64,000 bases of DNA from Talaromyces rugulosus (Eukaryota > Ascomycota > Eurotiomycetes > Eurotiales > Trichocomaceae). The position numbers and the translations under genes are program-made. Every line of letters begins with the position of its first letter. Position 1 is the first letter of the stretch. Location of the stretch: contig NC_049562.1 of the NCBI RefSeq assembly GCF_013368755.1, positions 1,860,001-1,924,000 on the forward strand. The letters are read 5' to 3'. The notes below the pieces were generated by a model, which did no database searches, was not told the DNA's origin, and saw nothing but the letters and a program-made list of their open reading frames with translations. Of this stretch, positions 21,921-31,254 are shown one piece after another.

Positions 21921-22621
21921 AGATAGCTCGCGGGAGAGGAGTAGCAATGGTTGACGAGCTGTGAGCCGGTTAGTATAATCTATCTCGTAGGAATCAAGAT
22001 ACTGACGGCGTGGCCATGGTACTCTCAGGAATAGTAGTGTCGGCCGGAGGAGCAGGCAAAGGTGAGCGCGTGGAGGGCCCTGATAGATTATCCATTACGA
22101 GCGTTATATTGTGGCGCATAAATGCCACAGAATCCGTGGAGCGAAGGCCATAAGGCAAAGCCAAAAAAAGAAGTTTTCGAAACTTGATGGTTGTAAATTA
22201 TCCTTAGGTTCTATAAGAGTAGCAAATGGAAAATTCTGGTGTTTATTAGAGCTCGTCTATTATTGGCCTGGAACTCTCAAAAATCCACAAAAAACAAGAC
22301 AGCACCTAAACTAGAACGGATAGCGGGGAAATAACTGGCTTAGATTCTTCAAAGGCCCATAAAAGCCCTTAACCCTAGCTGAAAGAGGAAATTCTGTAGG
22401 TTTTCAGAGTTCGACAGCTGATTAGGGCATTTTAGTTTATGGCTGCCAAAATCCGTATAAATAATTGTAATCGTGGAGCATCCAGCTCTTGATATGGGTA
22501 ACAACATGTTCTCTCAAGCTTCTTCATTGTTGACTAGAATAAGGGGTGCGCGTTGAGCGTCGTCCTTTTTTGGGAAAAGGTAACTGATCAAAAATCGATC
22601 AACAAACATAGTTAGCCGCTA
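21921..22621. other. Non-coding or degenerate sequence left of the MITE
   Basis: The reverse strand has an ATG at 22093 opening a short Pro/Ser/Thr-rich frame (about 33 codons to a possible donor) that leads nowhere recognisable. The plus strand at 22150-22500 reads as frames broken by many stops (for example a stretch ending near 22311) that look like a decayed repeat rather than a gene. I cannot assign either. Confidence 0.4.
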
Positions 22622-22689
22622 ACGTATCTCACAACCCACCTCGCCCACCCAAGCATGCCCGCCCACCTGTAATCCCATACAAAATAGCC
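22622..22689 (+). repeat. Left terminal inverted repeat of the MITE
   Basis: 68 bp, identical to the reverse complement of 22994-23061. It starts ACGTATCTCACAACC directly after a TA dinucleotide. Confidence 0.92.
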
Positions 22690-22993
22690 AGTTTTTACTA
22701 CGTAATATCTCAACTTTTTATTAGACAGCTATAGTTTAAAATATAATATACTTTTCTATATCTATATAATATATAGTACGCCGACTTTCAAATCAAAAAA
22801 AGTATTATTAATTAAAATTACAAGAGTATTCTTGTATTTTATTGTATTTATTCATACAGCTGTATTTTTATTTAATATAGCTTTATGAAATTAGATTTCC
22901 TAAAAACTAGTTATTTAAAATATTTTCTATATAAGATTAAAATTTTTATATATAATTATTAAGTAAATTGTTGAGATTTTAAATAGTAAAAAC

Positions 22994-23061
22994 GGCTATT
23001 TTGTATGGGATTACAGGTGGGCGGGCATGCTTGGGTGGGCGAGGTGGGTTGTGAGATACGT
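22994..23061 (-). repeat. Right terminal inverted repeat of the MITE
   Basis: 68 bp, the exact reverse complement of 22622-22689. It ends GGTTGTGAGATACGT and is directly followed by TA. Confidence 0.92.
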
Positions 23062-23246
23062 TATAAATACCACTTTACTACCAATCCTAGTAAGTCAGGT
23101 GATAACATTTTGGCAGTGTCGTTGGAACATGGCAGAGTCTGTGCGTTGGATGCGTGTACAACTTGAGATAACTTGCAGTTTAGAGCCAATAAGAAGCTTA
23201 AATTTGAGCATCGCTCTAGTTTTATTTGTCTCGAGACAGCTAGCCC

Positions 23247-23267
23247 TTATCTGATCGATAACGATAA
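23247..23267. promoter_or_regulatory. Cluster of three GATA-factor sites (AreA type)
   Basis: TTATCT (23247-23252, the reverse of AGATAA), CGATAA (23256-23261) and CGATAA (23262-23267) all fit HGATAR within 21 bp, about 120-140 bp before the oxygenase ATG. In Aspergillus, closely spaced HGATAR sites are the usual signature of AreA control, which activates nitrogen-source genes when preferred nitrogen is absent. GATA factors for iron (SreA) have longer consensus sites that I do not see here. Confidence 0.55.
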
Positions 23268-23269
23268 GA

Positions 23270-23283
23270 TCGGCCGGCCCCGA
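23270..23283. promoter_or_regulatory. TCGG-N6-CCGA zinc-cluster operator (UaY/Ppr1 spacing)
   Basis: A perfect inverted repeat TCGG-CCGGCC-CCGA, immediately followed by ATCGG. The spacing of six between CGG and CCG half sites is that of UaY (purine use, A. nidulans) and Ppr1 (yeast). It lies 103 bp before the oxygenase ATG and directly beside the GATA cluster. The binder could be a UaY ortholog or the linked regulator encoded at 18749-20602. Confidence 0.5.
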
Positions 23284-23386
23284 TCGGCCAGCGGCGAGAT
23301 AGAGAGGTATATTATAGATGTGTACCCCACTATAAGGACTCTGGGATTTTGAATCTAATGTACCTGACCAGCCCTATCCAGGTAAC

Positions 23387-24484
23387 ATGGCTGCCTCTTT
23401 GGAAATTCCGTTGATCAACATTAGCCCTTTCCTCGACGCTTCAGCATCAGATGCATCCCGCAATGCGGTGGTTGACCAGGTCAGAGATGCTTGTATGACT
23501 TATGGATTTTTCCAGTTAGAAGGTCACGGCGTTCCTCTGCATCTTCAAGAGAAGATGATAGAATGCGCTAAGATTTTCTTCGATCTTCCCCTGGAGAAGA
23601 AGACGGCAGTGGGCATGGACAAGGCGATAGGAAAGTCAAATCGTGGCTATGAAGTGATCGGGGGACAAACGCTACAGCCTGACACGCTTCCCGATTTAAA
23701 AGAGGTGAATTAGATATTCAATTACTTTGAATCCCAGTTTCAATGTTGCCATAGACTGTCGTTTCCTTTGCTCATCTTATTTTCTTAGGGCTTGTATATC
23801 GGAGAAGAGCTTTCGCCTGATGACCCAAAAGCAGGGTCTTTTTTATGCGGGCCAAACCTTTGGCCCGATCTACCAGAGGAGCAATTTCGCCAACCGATAC
23901 AAGAATATTATCAACTCATGTTGGCTCTGGATCATCTGCTCCTTAAAGTTGTCATTTCGGGCATGCCCTACGCCCCAGATGTCCTGGCAGAGTTCACGAC
24001 CGACCCGAATGCAACTCTTCGTTTGCTCCATTATCCACCGCAAAAAAGCAAAGATGCTAGGCAACTCGGAGGTAAGACCATTTATTTGCTATCTGACTCC
24101 ATATTTCTATTTGTCACTGACTCACTAGTAGCCGGGGCGCACACTGACTTTGGGTGCATAACATTACTCCTTCAGCAACCAAATCAAACTGGTCTTCAGG
24201 TTCTCTACCAACCTACAAACTCATGGATACCTGTACCTGCGGTTAAAAACCGATTTGTGGTTAACGCCGGAGACTTGCTTTACGGCTGGACTAAAGGAAA
24301 GTACAAAAGTGCTGTCCACCGAGTCATTAACGATGGTTCGGAGCATCGTTACAGTGTTCCGTTTTTCTACACTGGAAATCTTTCTTTCAAGCTACGGCCA
24401 CTTGATGGTAGTGAAGATGAAAAAGCCATCACAGTCGAGCAGCATGTGACGGCCATGTATGATAAAACATACGCTGTACAATAA
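23387..24484 (+). CDS. 2-oxoglutarate/Fe(II)-dependent dioxygenase (isopenicillin N synthase-like fold)
   Basis: Exons 23387-23704, 23789-24071 and 24132-24484 (or 24129-24484; two in-frame AG acceptors three bases apart) give 317-318 residues. The N-terminal DIOX_N part (IPLINISPFLD, CMTYGFFQLEGHGVP, FFDLPLEKK) precedes the catalytic jelly roll. The iron ligands are H204, D206 (GAHTDFG) and H263 (SAVHRVIN), with the 2-oxoglutarate-binding R273 in HRYSVPFF. All active-site residues are present, so the enzyme should be functional. Members hydroxylate, desaturate or cyclise small molecules; this sub-type (GLYIGEELSPDDPKAG motif) is common in fungi and largely uncharacterised. Its stop lies only 59 bp from the convergent stop of the triple hydrolase. 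The promoter suggests nitrogen-source regulation. The substrate is unknown. Confidence 0.92.
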
Positions 24485-24543
24485 ATCCATCGAGTGTAAT
24501 ACAGCAAGGGCATCTACCTAGGTACACGTATGTTGGGATTTAA

Positions 24544-27500
24544 TTAGTTAACAAATTCTTTAATCACCCTGGATGTTGCCTCTAAATCCTCAAGGACATG
24601 CCAATGTCCTACGCCATCTAGAATCTCCAGTCTTCCGTTCGGTAGACGGTCTCGGTATTTCTCGACCAACGGCAGTGGCGAAATTTGGTCGTCACGCCCT
24701 GCTATAATCAATGTCGGCATTTGCAGAGTCTCGACAGCAATCACTGTATCTCGTGATTTAGCGAGCGCAATACACCCTTTTGCATAACCTTCTGGGTGGG
24801 TGGAAATGAGATATTGTCGAACCCCAGATAGAGCTAAGGGCCGCGATGACCGAGTCAGCTGCGAAGTGGCTGCCATTGATGTTTGCTGTGCCACACCAGA
24901 GGCTTCCATGCCAGCTTCTCTCACCCGAGCAGCACGCTGTATGAATAGGTCCACAGCTGGAGCAGGCAATGGGGATCCTCCTGGACCTAGCAGCACAAGT
25001 TTTGAGACCAATGAAGGGCGTGTTTCGGCAAAATGCATGGCAATAAGTCCACCGAGGGACCAGCCAACAACCGTAGCTTTATCAACGCCTGTATCCAACA
25101 GCAATGACTCTAGATCCTCGGCATATGTTTGCAAAGTAGCTGTTTTCGATGCGCGGGTGGGAGACAGGCCGTGTCCTTCCAGATCGTAGAGTATAATACG
25201 ATGTCCGCTTTCTTCCAGCCCTGCAGCTTGGATCAAAGGTGCATAGTACTGCAGACTAGCGCCGAGACCGTGAATGAAGACAAGAGTATTTTTCTTGGTG
25301 TCCTTTGGACCAAGTTCGCGAACATTGATATATTTCTCTTTACCAATACGTCTCAAAGATGCACCTCCCCACGTCCGACCCAGATTATGTATGGGTATTA
25401 TGCTCTTGCTGAGAGCCTTGTTAAAGTGAAGGTTTTCAGAAGACGGCTGGGCAATCCGATTAGATTGCTTTCCAAGACCCGGAATGGCCACTTCGACTGA
25501 TATTACATGGATAAGTCAATAAATGTTTCGTAGTCATGATAAAATGATAATGATACAAGGGTGTCTCTTACCAATGTCTCCAGATCGAAGAAACTTAGGT
25601 GGACGGAAACCGATTCCCACACCGTCTGGAGTCCCCGTCGCGATAACATCGCCGGACTGTAGAGTCATTCCACTGGACAGGACTTCGATAAGCCGAGGGA
25701 TACCTGCGATGAGGTCGGCGGTGCTTCCTTCTTGGCGTTTTTCACCGTTCACATATGTCTGAATCTGGAGCGTCGGGGGTAACGCAGCTGCCGGCACTGC
25801 CAACGGGCCCTTGAAATTGTTTTATCAGCATCTTTTGAACACAAACAGGAGAGACCAAATTTGTCGACTTACCATTGGGCAAAAAGTGTCAGGGGATTTC
25901 CCAACGAAGAACTGCTGGTGATCCTTTTGTTTTTCTCTAGCAGTAACATCTAGTAACCAGGTTTAGTAAGGAATCTATGGTTTTTTATAGCTGGAATGAA
26001 GACGAACCATTGATAATAGTGTATCCCCAAACATACTCCATCGCCTTTTCCGCAGGAACCCCAAAGCCTGCTTTGCCAATAATCACTGCTAATTCCCCTT
26101 CATAGTCGATGGTCTGCGTGAAGTTGGGGTGAGGGAATATGTCTTCATCGGCAGCGATTATACTAGTGCTTCGCTTGGAGAAGATCACTGGGAGTGGTGC
26201 TATATATTATCAGTAAATACAATTTGATCCATTGCATAGTGTACTACTGCTGGAGGAGAGTAAAACTCACCATTAATTTCTTCGTTGTTTCTGCTGTATC
26301 CGCTGGCTTGATACTCTTTGGCATGCTTGCGGTAATTCACGCCGATGCAAAAAACGTCTCTTTCTGCGAGAGGAGGCAAGAGCTTCACAGAACTGAGAGG
26401 AACAGGATCTCCTGTGCCACGAACAGTCCCTTCCTCGCCAAGCTCGATCACTTCATACATATTTGCAAGGGGAGAGCCCGATGCCATCGTCAATGGATAA
26501 ACTTTGTCATCATTAAGATCGAGATGGCCGATCCGTGACCTTCCGTCACTATCTGCATAGGAAATATAGTTGAAATACTCCTTTTCCTTTCGGGATTGTG
26601 TAGACAACACAGTGCCTGTTGACGGAGGTACAGATTCAGATGCCGATATTTTGTGGAGCCTACCATTTATCATAATTACGTTGAGCTTAGAATGATCCTG
26701 TAGAATGGTGATATCTTGAAGTGGATCGCCGTCAACGAGAAGGCAGTCTGCATAGTAACCTGGTAGAACCTTGCCGAGCTCATCTTCCTGCATGAAAAGC
26801 TTCGCAACACCTGCAGTTGCTGCAATAATCGACTCCATCGGGGAGAATCCCAGCAGCTTAACAAAGTGATCAAGATCTCGCGCATAAGTTCCATGTGGGC
26901 ACCAGGCAAAGCCATAATCACCTCCAGGAAGGATTGTAATACCGCGTAGGCGCATCTCCCTCAGGGCTCGAACGGCGATCTCGAGTTCTTTCTTATACCC
27001 TACTTTTTCCGCTTGATCAAAGGTATATCCGAATGGTGCAGCCTCGTGAACAGTAGTGTAAAGCCAGTTGAGAGCCGGAGCCACGACGTGCTTGTGCTTC
27101 GCCTTTTCCAACAAATCCATGCCTTCGTCGTCAATGTATGATGCGTGGTAAATAACATCTACGCCGTGCTTCACACATTGGATAATGGATTCTCGAGCGC
27201 GTGCATGAGAGCAAACGCGCAGTCCATGCCGATGTGCTTCATCAACGCAAGCAGCTGTTTCTTCATCGGTAAAGTAGCTTTCTTCAGCAGACCGAGATTC
27301 CATTATCGCCTCACCGGACATGCTCAATTTGATTTGATCCACGCCTAGTTTTGAATGATGTCGAACTATTTCACGCATCTCTAGTGGTCCATCGGCGAAT
27401 GCAGTGATACCAGATGCCAATTCGGCACCGCGCTTTGCAATCTCCATAGCGTTGGCGAGGAGTCTCGGGCCAGAGAGCTGACCTGAATTGATCGCATCGC

Positions 27501-28002
27501 GGATCACACAGTCTAATCTGTTCTTGGCCGATGCAGCTCCGTAGCACATGGTATATCCCGCATCAATATAACTGAGCGCTGACTTAGCAGTGATTAAAGT
27601 GTGTTCTTCGACACCAACATCACCCAGAAGCTCTAACGCGTTGTTGTTCCACGTCAGATGAGTGTGTGCGTCTCCGAGACCAGACATGAGGGTGCGTCCT
27701 TTGCCATGAATAACTCGAACCCGGTCGTCTTTGCGAAGTTCTTCCACGTTAGGCACCTTACCCACGGCGGCGAGTCGCTCACCCTGGACCAAGACGTCTC
27801 CACTGTAGGGCTCACGCCCGGTGGAGTCAATGATCCTGACATCTAGAAACAGAATCTGGGAGCTAGATGGAGTCCCCAATATCTTCGACGGCTTGGGCTT
27901 TAGATTGGGAGCAAAATGCAAGTCATCATGTGGATATCTTTTGTCCCACGTAGTCGAGGATACGACGCGGTCAACCCATGACGTAGTACCTGATGAACTC
28001 AT
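24544..28002 (-). CDS. Triple-domain hydrolase: amidohydrolase + FAH-family + alpha/beta hydrolase fusion
   Basis: Five exons, 28002-26271, 26199-26008, 25949-25873, 25809-25572 and 25496-24544, sum to 3192 nt, 1063 residues, with canonical splice sites throughout. Residues about 45-455 form a metal-dependent amidohydrolase of the imidazolonepropionase/prolidase-like type: H113 and H115 in DAHTHLTW, candidate carboxylated K225 in DQIKLSMSGE, H266, H286 and D362 (PGGDYGF). Residues about 510-750 are a fumarylacetoacetate hydrolase domain: CIGVNYRKHAKE, metal ligands E611 and E613 (DYEGELAV) and D642 (IINDVTARE), then TPDGVGIGF. Residues about 800-1063 are an alpha/beta hydrolase: oxyanion HGLG, nucleophile S893 (GWSLGG), Asp near 1015-1016, H1044 (GVGHW). 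The intron at 25571-25497 lies inside FAH strand GDI-VEVAIPGLG, so FAH and alpha/beta hydrolase cannot be separate genes. Likely cytosolic (no signal peptide). FAH and alpha/beta enzymes of this kind cleave C-C bonds or enol-lactones in ring-fission pathways. The reaction is inference. Confidence 0.9.
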
Positions 28003-28691
28003 GGTGTTTTGAAATGAGGGAAACTAAACTGATTGAAAAGATTTGTGAGATTTTGACTGCAATTGCTCCGACACCAATCTGGGGAAGGATGCAGGCCTTT
28101 ATACCTTCAGCCTACATGCTCCATAGACCATTCTCTCTCCGCAATATCCGCCAACCCAAGTGCATGTCCCCGCCTTTTCAAGTCGATCATCGTTTCACCC
28201 CGCATTTTCTCATTATATTTGGGTGACTAACCCAGGGGAAACCTGCTCAGCAACCCCATGGGGTTTGATGAGCGGAGGCGAAGCGGAAGGTAAGCGGGTT
28301 CTGTCTGCCGTCTTTTCCGGCTTCCGTTCACTGGGATTGAGTTGCCCTAATTGGCGAATAACGGGGGCTCTTAATGGGTTCTAATGGAACTAAACTAGTT
28401 GGTTATAATGCATTTGTAGGTGATTGAAAAGCGGATATCGGTTATGAACAGAAGTCTAGCGGGAGTCAAGATAAATGGATGCATTCTGATAGAAACAAAT
28501 TACTCAATTCTAGTACCTATGTAGCTATGTATAACTGCCATATATCTATGTATACATGTAATTTTATTATACATGCATTCTATCCTATGAATTTTTTAAT
28601 AAAAATGACTGGTTTCCTCCTCTAGCTCTATTCTGTAAACCCACTTCCACTGATCTGCCCTATCTCTATCGCATGAATGATCTATTCTCGA
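28003..28691. promoter_or_regulatory. Promoter of the triple hydrolase with two CreA-type sites
   Basis: CCCCGC occurs at 28168-28173 and 28198-28203; its complement GCGGGG fits the CreA consensus SYGGRG, and paired sites are typical of functional carbon-catabolite repression. Both lie about 165-200 bp before the ATG. The rest (28400-28691) is AT-rich and also holds the 3-prime flank of the MFS gene. No TCGG-N6-CCGA site was seen here. Confidence 0.4.
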
Positions 28692-30404
28692 TCATGTTGC
28701 AGCTGCCTTGCTGCGTGCCCGGAAGATGTGTCCATATCTATAAAATACATATGGAACCGGTGTCATGACCAGCGAGATACATCCCAGCAGCGTCAACGCC
28801 CAATGAACGCCAAGATTTTTGTACATGGGCAGTGTGACGACCACCATAACCCCAGATGCGATGTATCGAAAGAACGTCGCGCTGACGAGCGCACTAGCTG
28901 CGTACTCCTCATACGTATCAATGAGATACTGGTAGCTTGAAATGAAGATTCCCTGTACAGCAAATCCAAATGCCACCGACGATACCAGACTGGACCAGTA
29001 CGAGATTGACGGGTAGCTTGTCCAGCCCATCCAGAACAGGGAAATCGGCAGCCATGGAGCACCGTACATGGCATACCACAGTCTTTCCTCTGGTTCCGGG
29101 TGACCCTTTTCAGTCCTTGCAGCTATTTGGAGTGTCTTCTTGTATTTGAGGTACACGTGAGGGATGATGGCGAATGCAACCAAAAAGCCGATGTTCATTG
29201 GAATAAACGCGAGGCCGACAGACCCCTGAGAGAAGCCATAAGTTTGCCCATAGATAAAGTCATATCCAGTCAAAAAGCCAAAAAGCACAATATACACGAC
29301 GACGAGATACATTGTGAATAGGGCGACCATGAGTTCACCGAAGAAGAGTTTGAAAGGACGAGAGCAGCTACGCAGCAGCCGAGAAGAGAGCGAGATCTGT
29401 CTGAGTTCAAAGGGTGCTTTGAATCGAGGATCACCAGTGATAGAGCGCAGATGGTTTGCTTTCCACTTTAGAAGAACAGGTGTATAGGTCTCAGGCACGA
29501 AGAGGAAGATTGCGCCTGTGATAAGACCGGCTATGATCAACGAGGTCCATTCTGACCAGCGCCAGCTGATTGCTGTGCTCTGGCCAATAAAAGCACCAAC
29601 CATTGGTGCCAAAAAGGGGCCGAGGAATGATAGCGAGCAGCACACAGGGAAAGCGTATGTTCGTTCCAACAGGTCGAAGATGTCGGACATGCTCCCGCCA
29701 AAGGTCGTCAGGGGTGTACATCCGAAAAGACCGGCAAGAAAACGAAAGGCTAGTTGACCTCCAATATTTGGAGCGAGGCCAGATGCCATAATGAAAATCA
29801 TGAAAACTGAAAGAGTCACCAGATAGACGGGGTTGCGGCCGACAGTTTCGGAAAATGGCGCAGCTACCAGGGAGCCAAAACCAAAGGCGATCAGGTAGAG
29901 TGCAGTAGCCAACGACTCGGTCAGATCACTGACCCCAAAGTCCGCTTGAACTTGTTTGGTCACTGCTGAGTCTATAGATGAAGCCCAGCTGACGAGAAAG
30001 CCAGTCATTCCGACAATGCCCAACGTCCTCCATTTCTGGGCCAATGGCCAGTTTCTTGGGTTCAGTTGGTCATGGTCACCATCAAACCCAACAAGGAAAA
30101 TTTCTGCTGGCTCTCCAGTCCCAGGGAGAGAGCCTGAAGACACCACTTCGATGCCGGGGATGTGGACTCTTTGCCCGTTATGCAATGTTACTGTCGTACG
30201 TGGACTTGCTCCCGGTTTTTCTGAATATCCATCGTGAGCGGTGGTTTCACGCTGGGTAGCCCTGTTCTCTGTATAATTGTCTCGTGTGAGTTCTCCAGAA
30301 CCTCGTAGTGGTGAATCGTCTTTATAGCTCTGTTGAGAGCTATTTATCTGAATGCTTTTCTCCAGCTCTTTCCTGAGACGTCGGTAGCGAAGAATCGACA
30401 ACAT
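28692..30404 (-). CDS. MFS transporter, DHA1 (drug:H+ antiporter) family
   Basis: An uninterrupted frame; the first in-frame ATG is at 30404, giving 570 residues. The frame stays open upstream to 30428 and an acceptor-like CATTACAG lies just before it, so an extra 5-prime exon is possible. A hydrophilic N-terminus of about 125 residues precedes 12 predicted helices. Visible DHA1 hallmarks are LNPRNWPLAQKW, a GRNPVYLVTLSVF motif A region, LSFLGPFLAPMVGAFIGQ (motif C) and FVPETYTPVLLKWKA. Close families export or import polyamines, drugs, organic acids and small metabolites at the plasma membrane. It is co-oriented with the triple hydrolase, which makes uptake or efflux of the pathway compound a reasonable guess. 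Confidence 0.88.
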   Translation of the reverse strand: MLSILRYRRLRKELEKSIQINSSQQSYKDDSPLRGSGELTRDNYTENRATQRETTAHDGYSEKPGASPRTTVTLHNGQRVHIPGIEVVSSGSLPGTGEPAEIFLVGFDGDHDQLNPRNWPLAQKWRTLGIVGMTGFLVSWASSIDSAVTKQVQADFGVSDLTESLATALYLIAFGFGSLVAAPFSETVGRNPVYLVTLSVFMIFIMASGLAPNIGGQLAFRFLAGLFGCTPLTTFGGSMSDIFDLLERTYAFPVCCSLSFLGPFLAPMVGAFIGQSTAISWRWSEWTSLIIAGLITGAIFLFVPETYTPVLLKWKANHLRSITGDPRFKAPFELRQISLSSRLLRSCSRPFKLFFGELMVALFTMYLVVVYIVLFGFLTGYDFIYGQTYGFSQGSVGLAFIPMNIGFLVAFAIIPHVYLKYKKTLQIAARTEKGHPEPEERLWYAMYGAPWLPISLFWMGWTSYPSISYWSSLVSSVAFGFAVQGIFISSYQYLIDTYEEYAASALVSATFFRYIASGVMVVVTLPMYKNLGVHWALTLLGCISLVMTPVPYVFYRYGHIFRARSKAAAT

Positions 30405-31254
30405 TTCCAGAGGATCGGCAAAAGCCAATACTGTAATGTTTTAGCGGCGTCTAAGTCAGTTACCAAATACCAAGGCCCAGCTTGATTTTCGAAGTAGGGG
30501 GATAACCATCGCATGGCTGCCGACTTAAAAGTAGGTTGTGCCATCCGCTCAGCCCGCACTGCTTCCGCACACGTTCCGCCCGTACAACTCCGCCATCCGA
30601 CTATAGTTCCGACAACTTTTGCCATCAGATTTTTCCGCTAAGAGCCTTTTCTCTTAAGGTGGAGATATTCTAGATGTCATCTCTTGTCGAAAAGTATCTT
30701 TGTTTTCTCTATAGGAAGTAAAACGAGGAAGTTATATGTAGTAGAGGGATGGTTGCATGACGGTCTCGATATGGTGCATCCCATAGCTTTCCCCTCAAAG
30801 TGAAAGTATAATACATTCTTCAGCTTGTATGCCACCTTTATATTGCCTGCAAAATTCCACGACATGCAATCATATACAAGAAGATTTAAGAGTATTGTTC
30901 GTACACGGTTAAATTACCTTTGTGTGTCTAGGCCAATAAAAACACACCGTATCTTACACTAGTGCTTAAACTAACCCAATATAGGAAGGTTGACTAACTT
31001 ATTTCAACGGCCTCGAACTTTCCTTTCAAGGTTCAACTTTCAATGCTCAATTCGCTCCATATCACATTAGTCACAGGCTCGTCATTGCCAATACAAGGCC
31101 CAAGCTTCACCAAGCGAGGGTTGCCTGGACAATTGTTACAAAGCTTGTCCTGCGTTACGCATGAACAAGTTGATACCACGGTCCTTACTCCTTTAGGCAG
31201 CACCGCTCCCTCAATTCACATCATGTGAACTCGAGTCGATGGGAGCCTACGGAG
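30405..31254. other. Intergenic between MFS gene and POL4
   Basis: 850 bp with many TCCG/CCG half-sites at 30540-30620 (possible zinc-cluster targets in the MFS promoter), then AT-rich sequence. Reading frames at 30344-30625 (-), 30677-30865 (-) and 31043-31228 (+) have no recognisable content; the first might hold an upstream MFS exon. Confidence 0.4.

Larger units (their letters stand above)
22622..23061. mobile_element. 440-bp MITE with 68-bp perfect terminal inverted repeats
   Basis: The two ends are perfect inverted copies for 68 bp, with an imperfect extension of about 12 bp inward. The element is flanked on both sides by TA (22620-22621 and 23062-23063), the target duplication of Tc1/mariner/pogo-class transposons. 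The outer ends read ACGTATCTCACAACCCACC. The interior (22700-22990) is extremely AT-rich and encodes nothing, so it must be non-autonomous. It lies between the SDR relic and the oxygenase gene, ending about 210 bp before the oxygenase GATA sites. Confidence 0.9.

Noticed and set aside
22150..22500. Transposase remnant left of the MITE
   Set aside because: Frames are heavily interrupted and I could not match any catalytic motif; the MITE ends are well defined without it.
23387..30404. Assignment of the island to the nicotinate (hxn) or purine pathway
   Set aside because: A 2-oxoglutarate oxygenase, a transporter and a UaY-type site are suggestive, but the expected marker enzymes (molybdenum hydroxylases, urate oxidase) are absent, so naming the pathway would go beyond the evidence.
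18749..30404. Classical secondary-metabolite biosynthetic cluster
   Set aside because: No polyketide synthase, NRPS, terpene cyclase, DMATS or P450 is present in the window.
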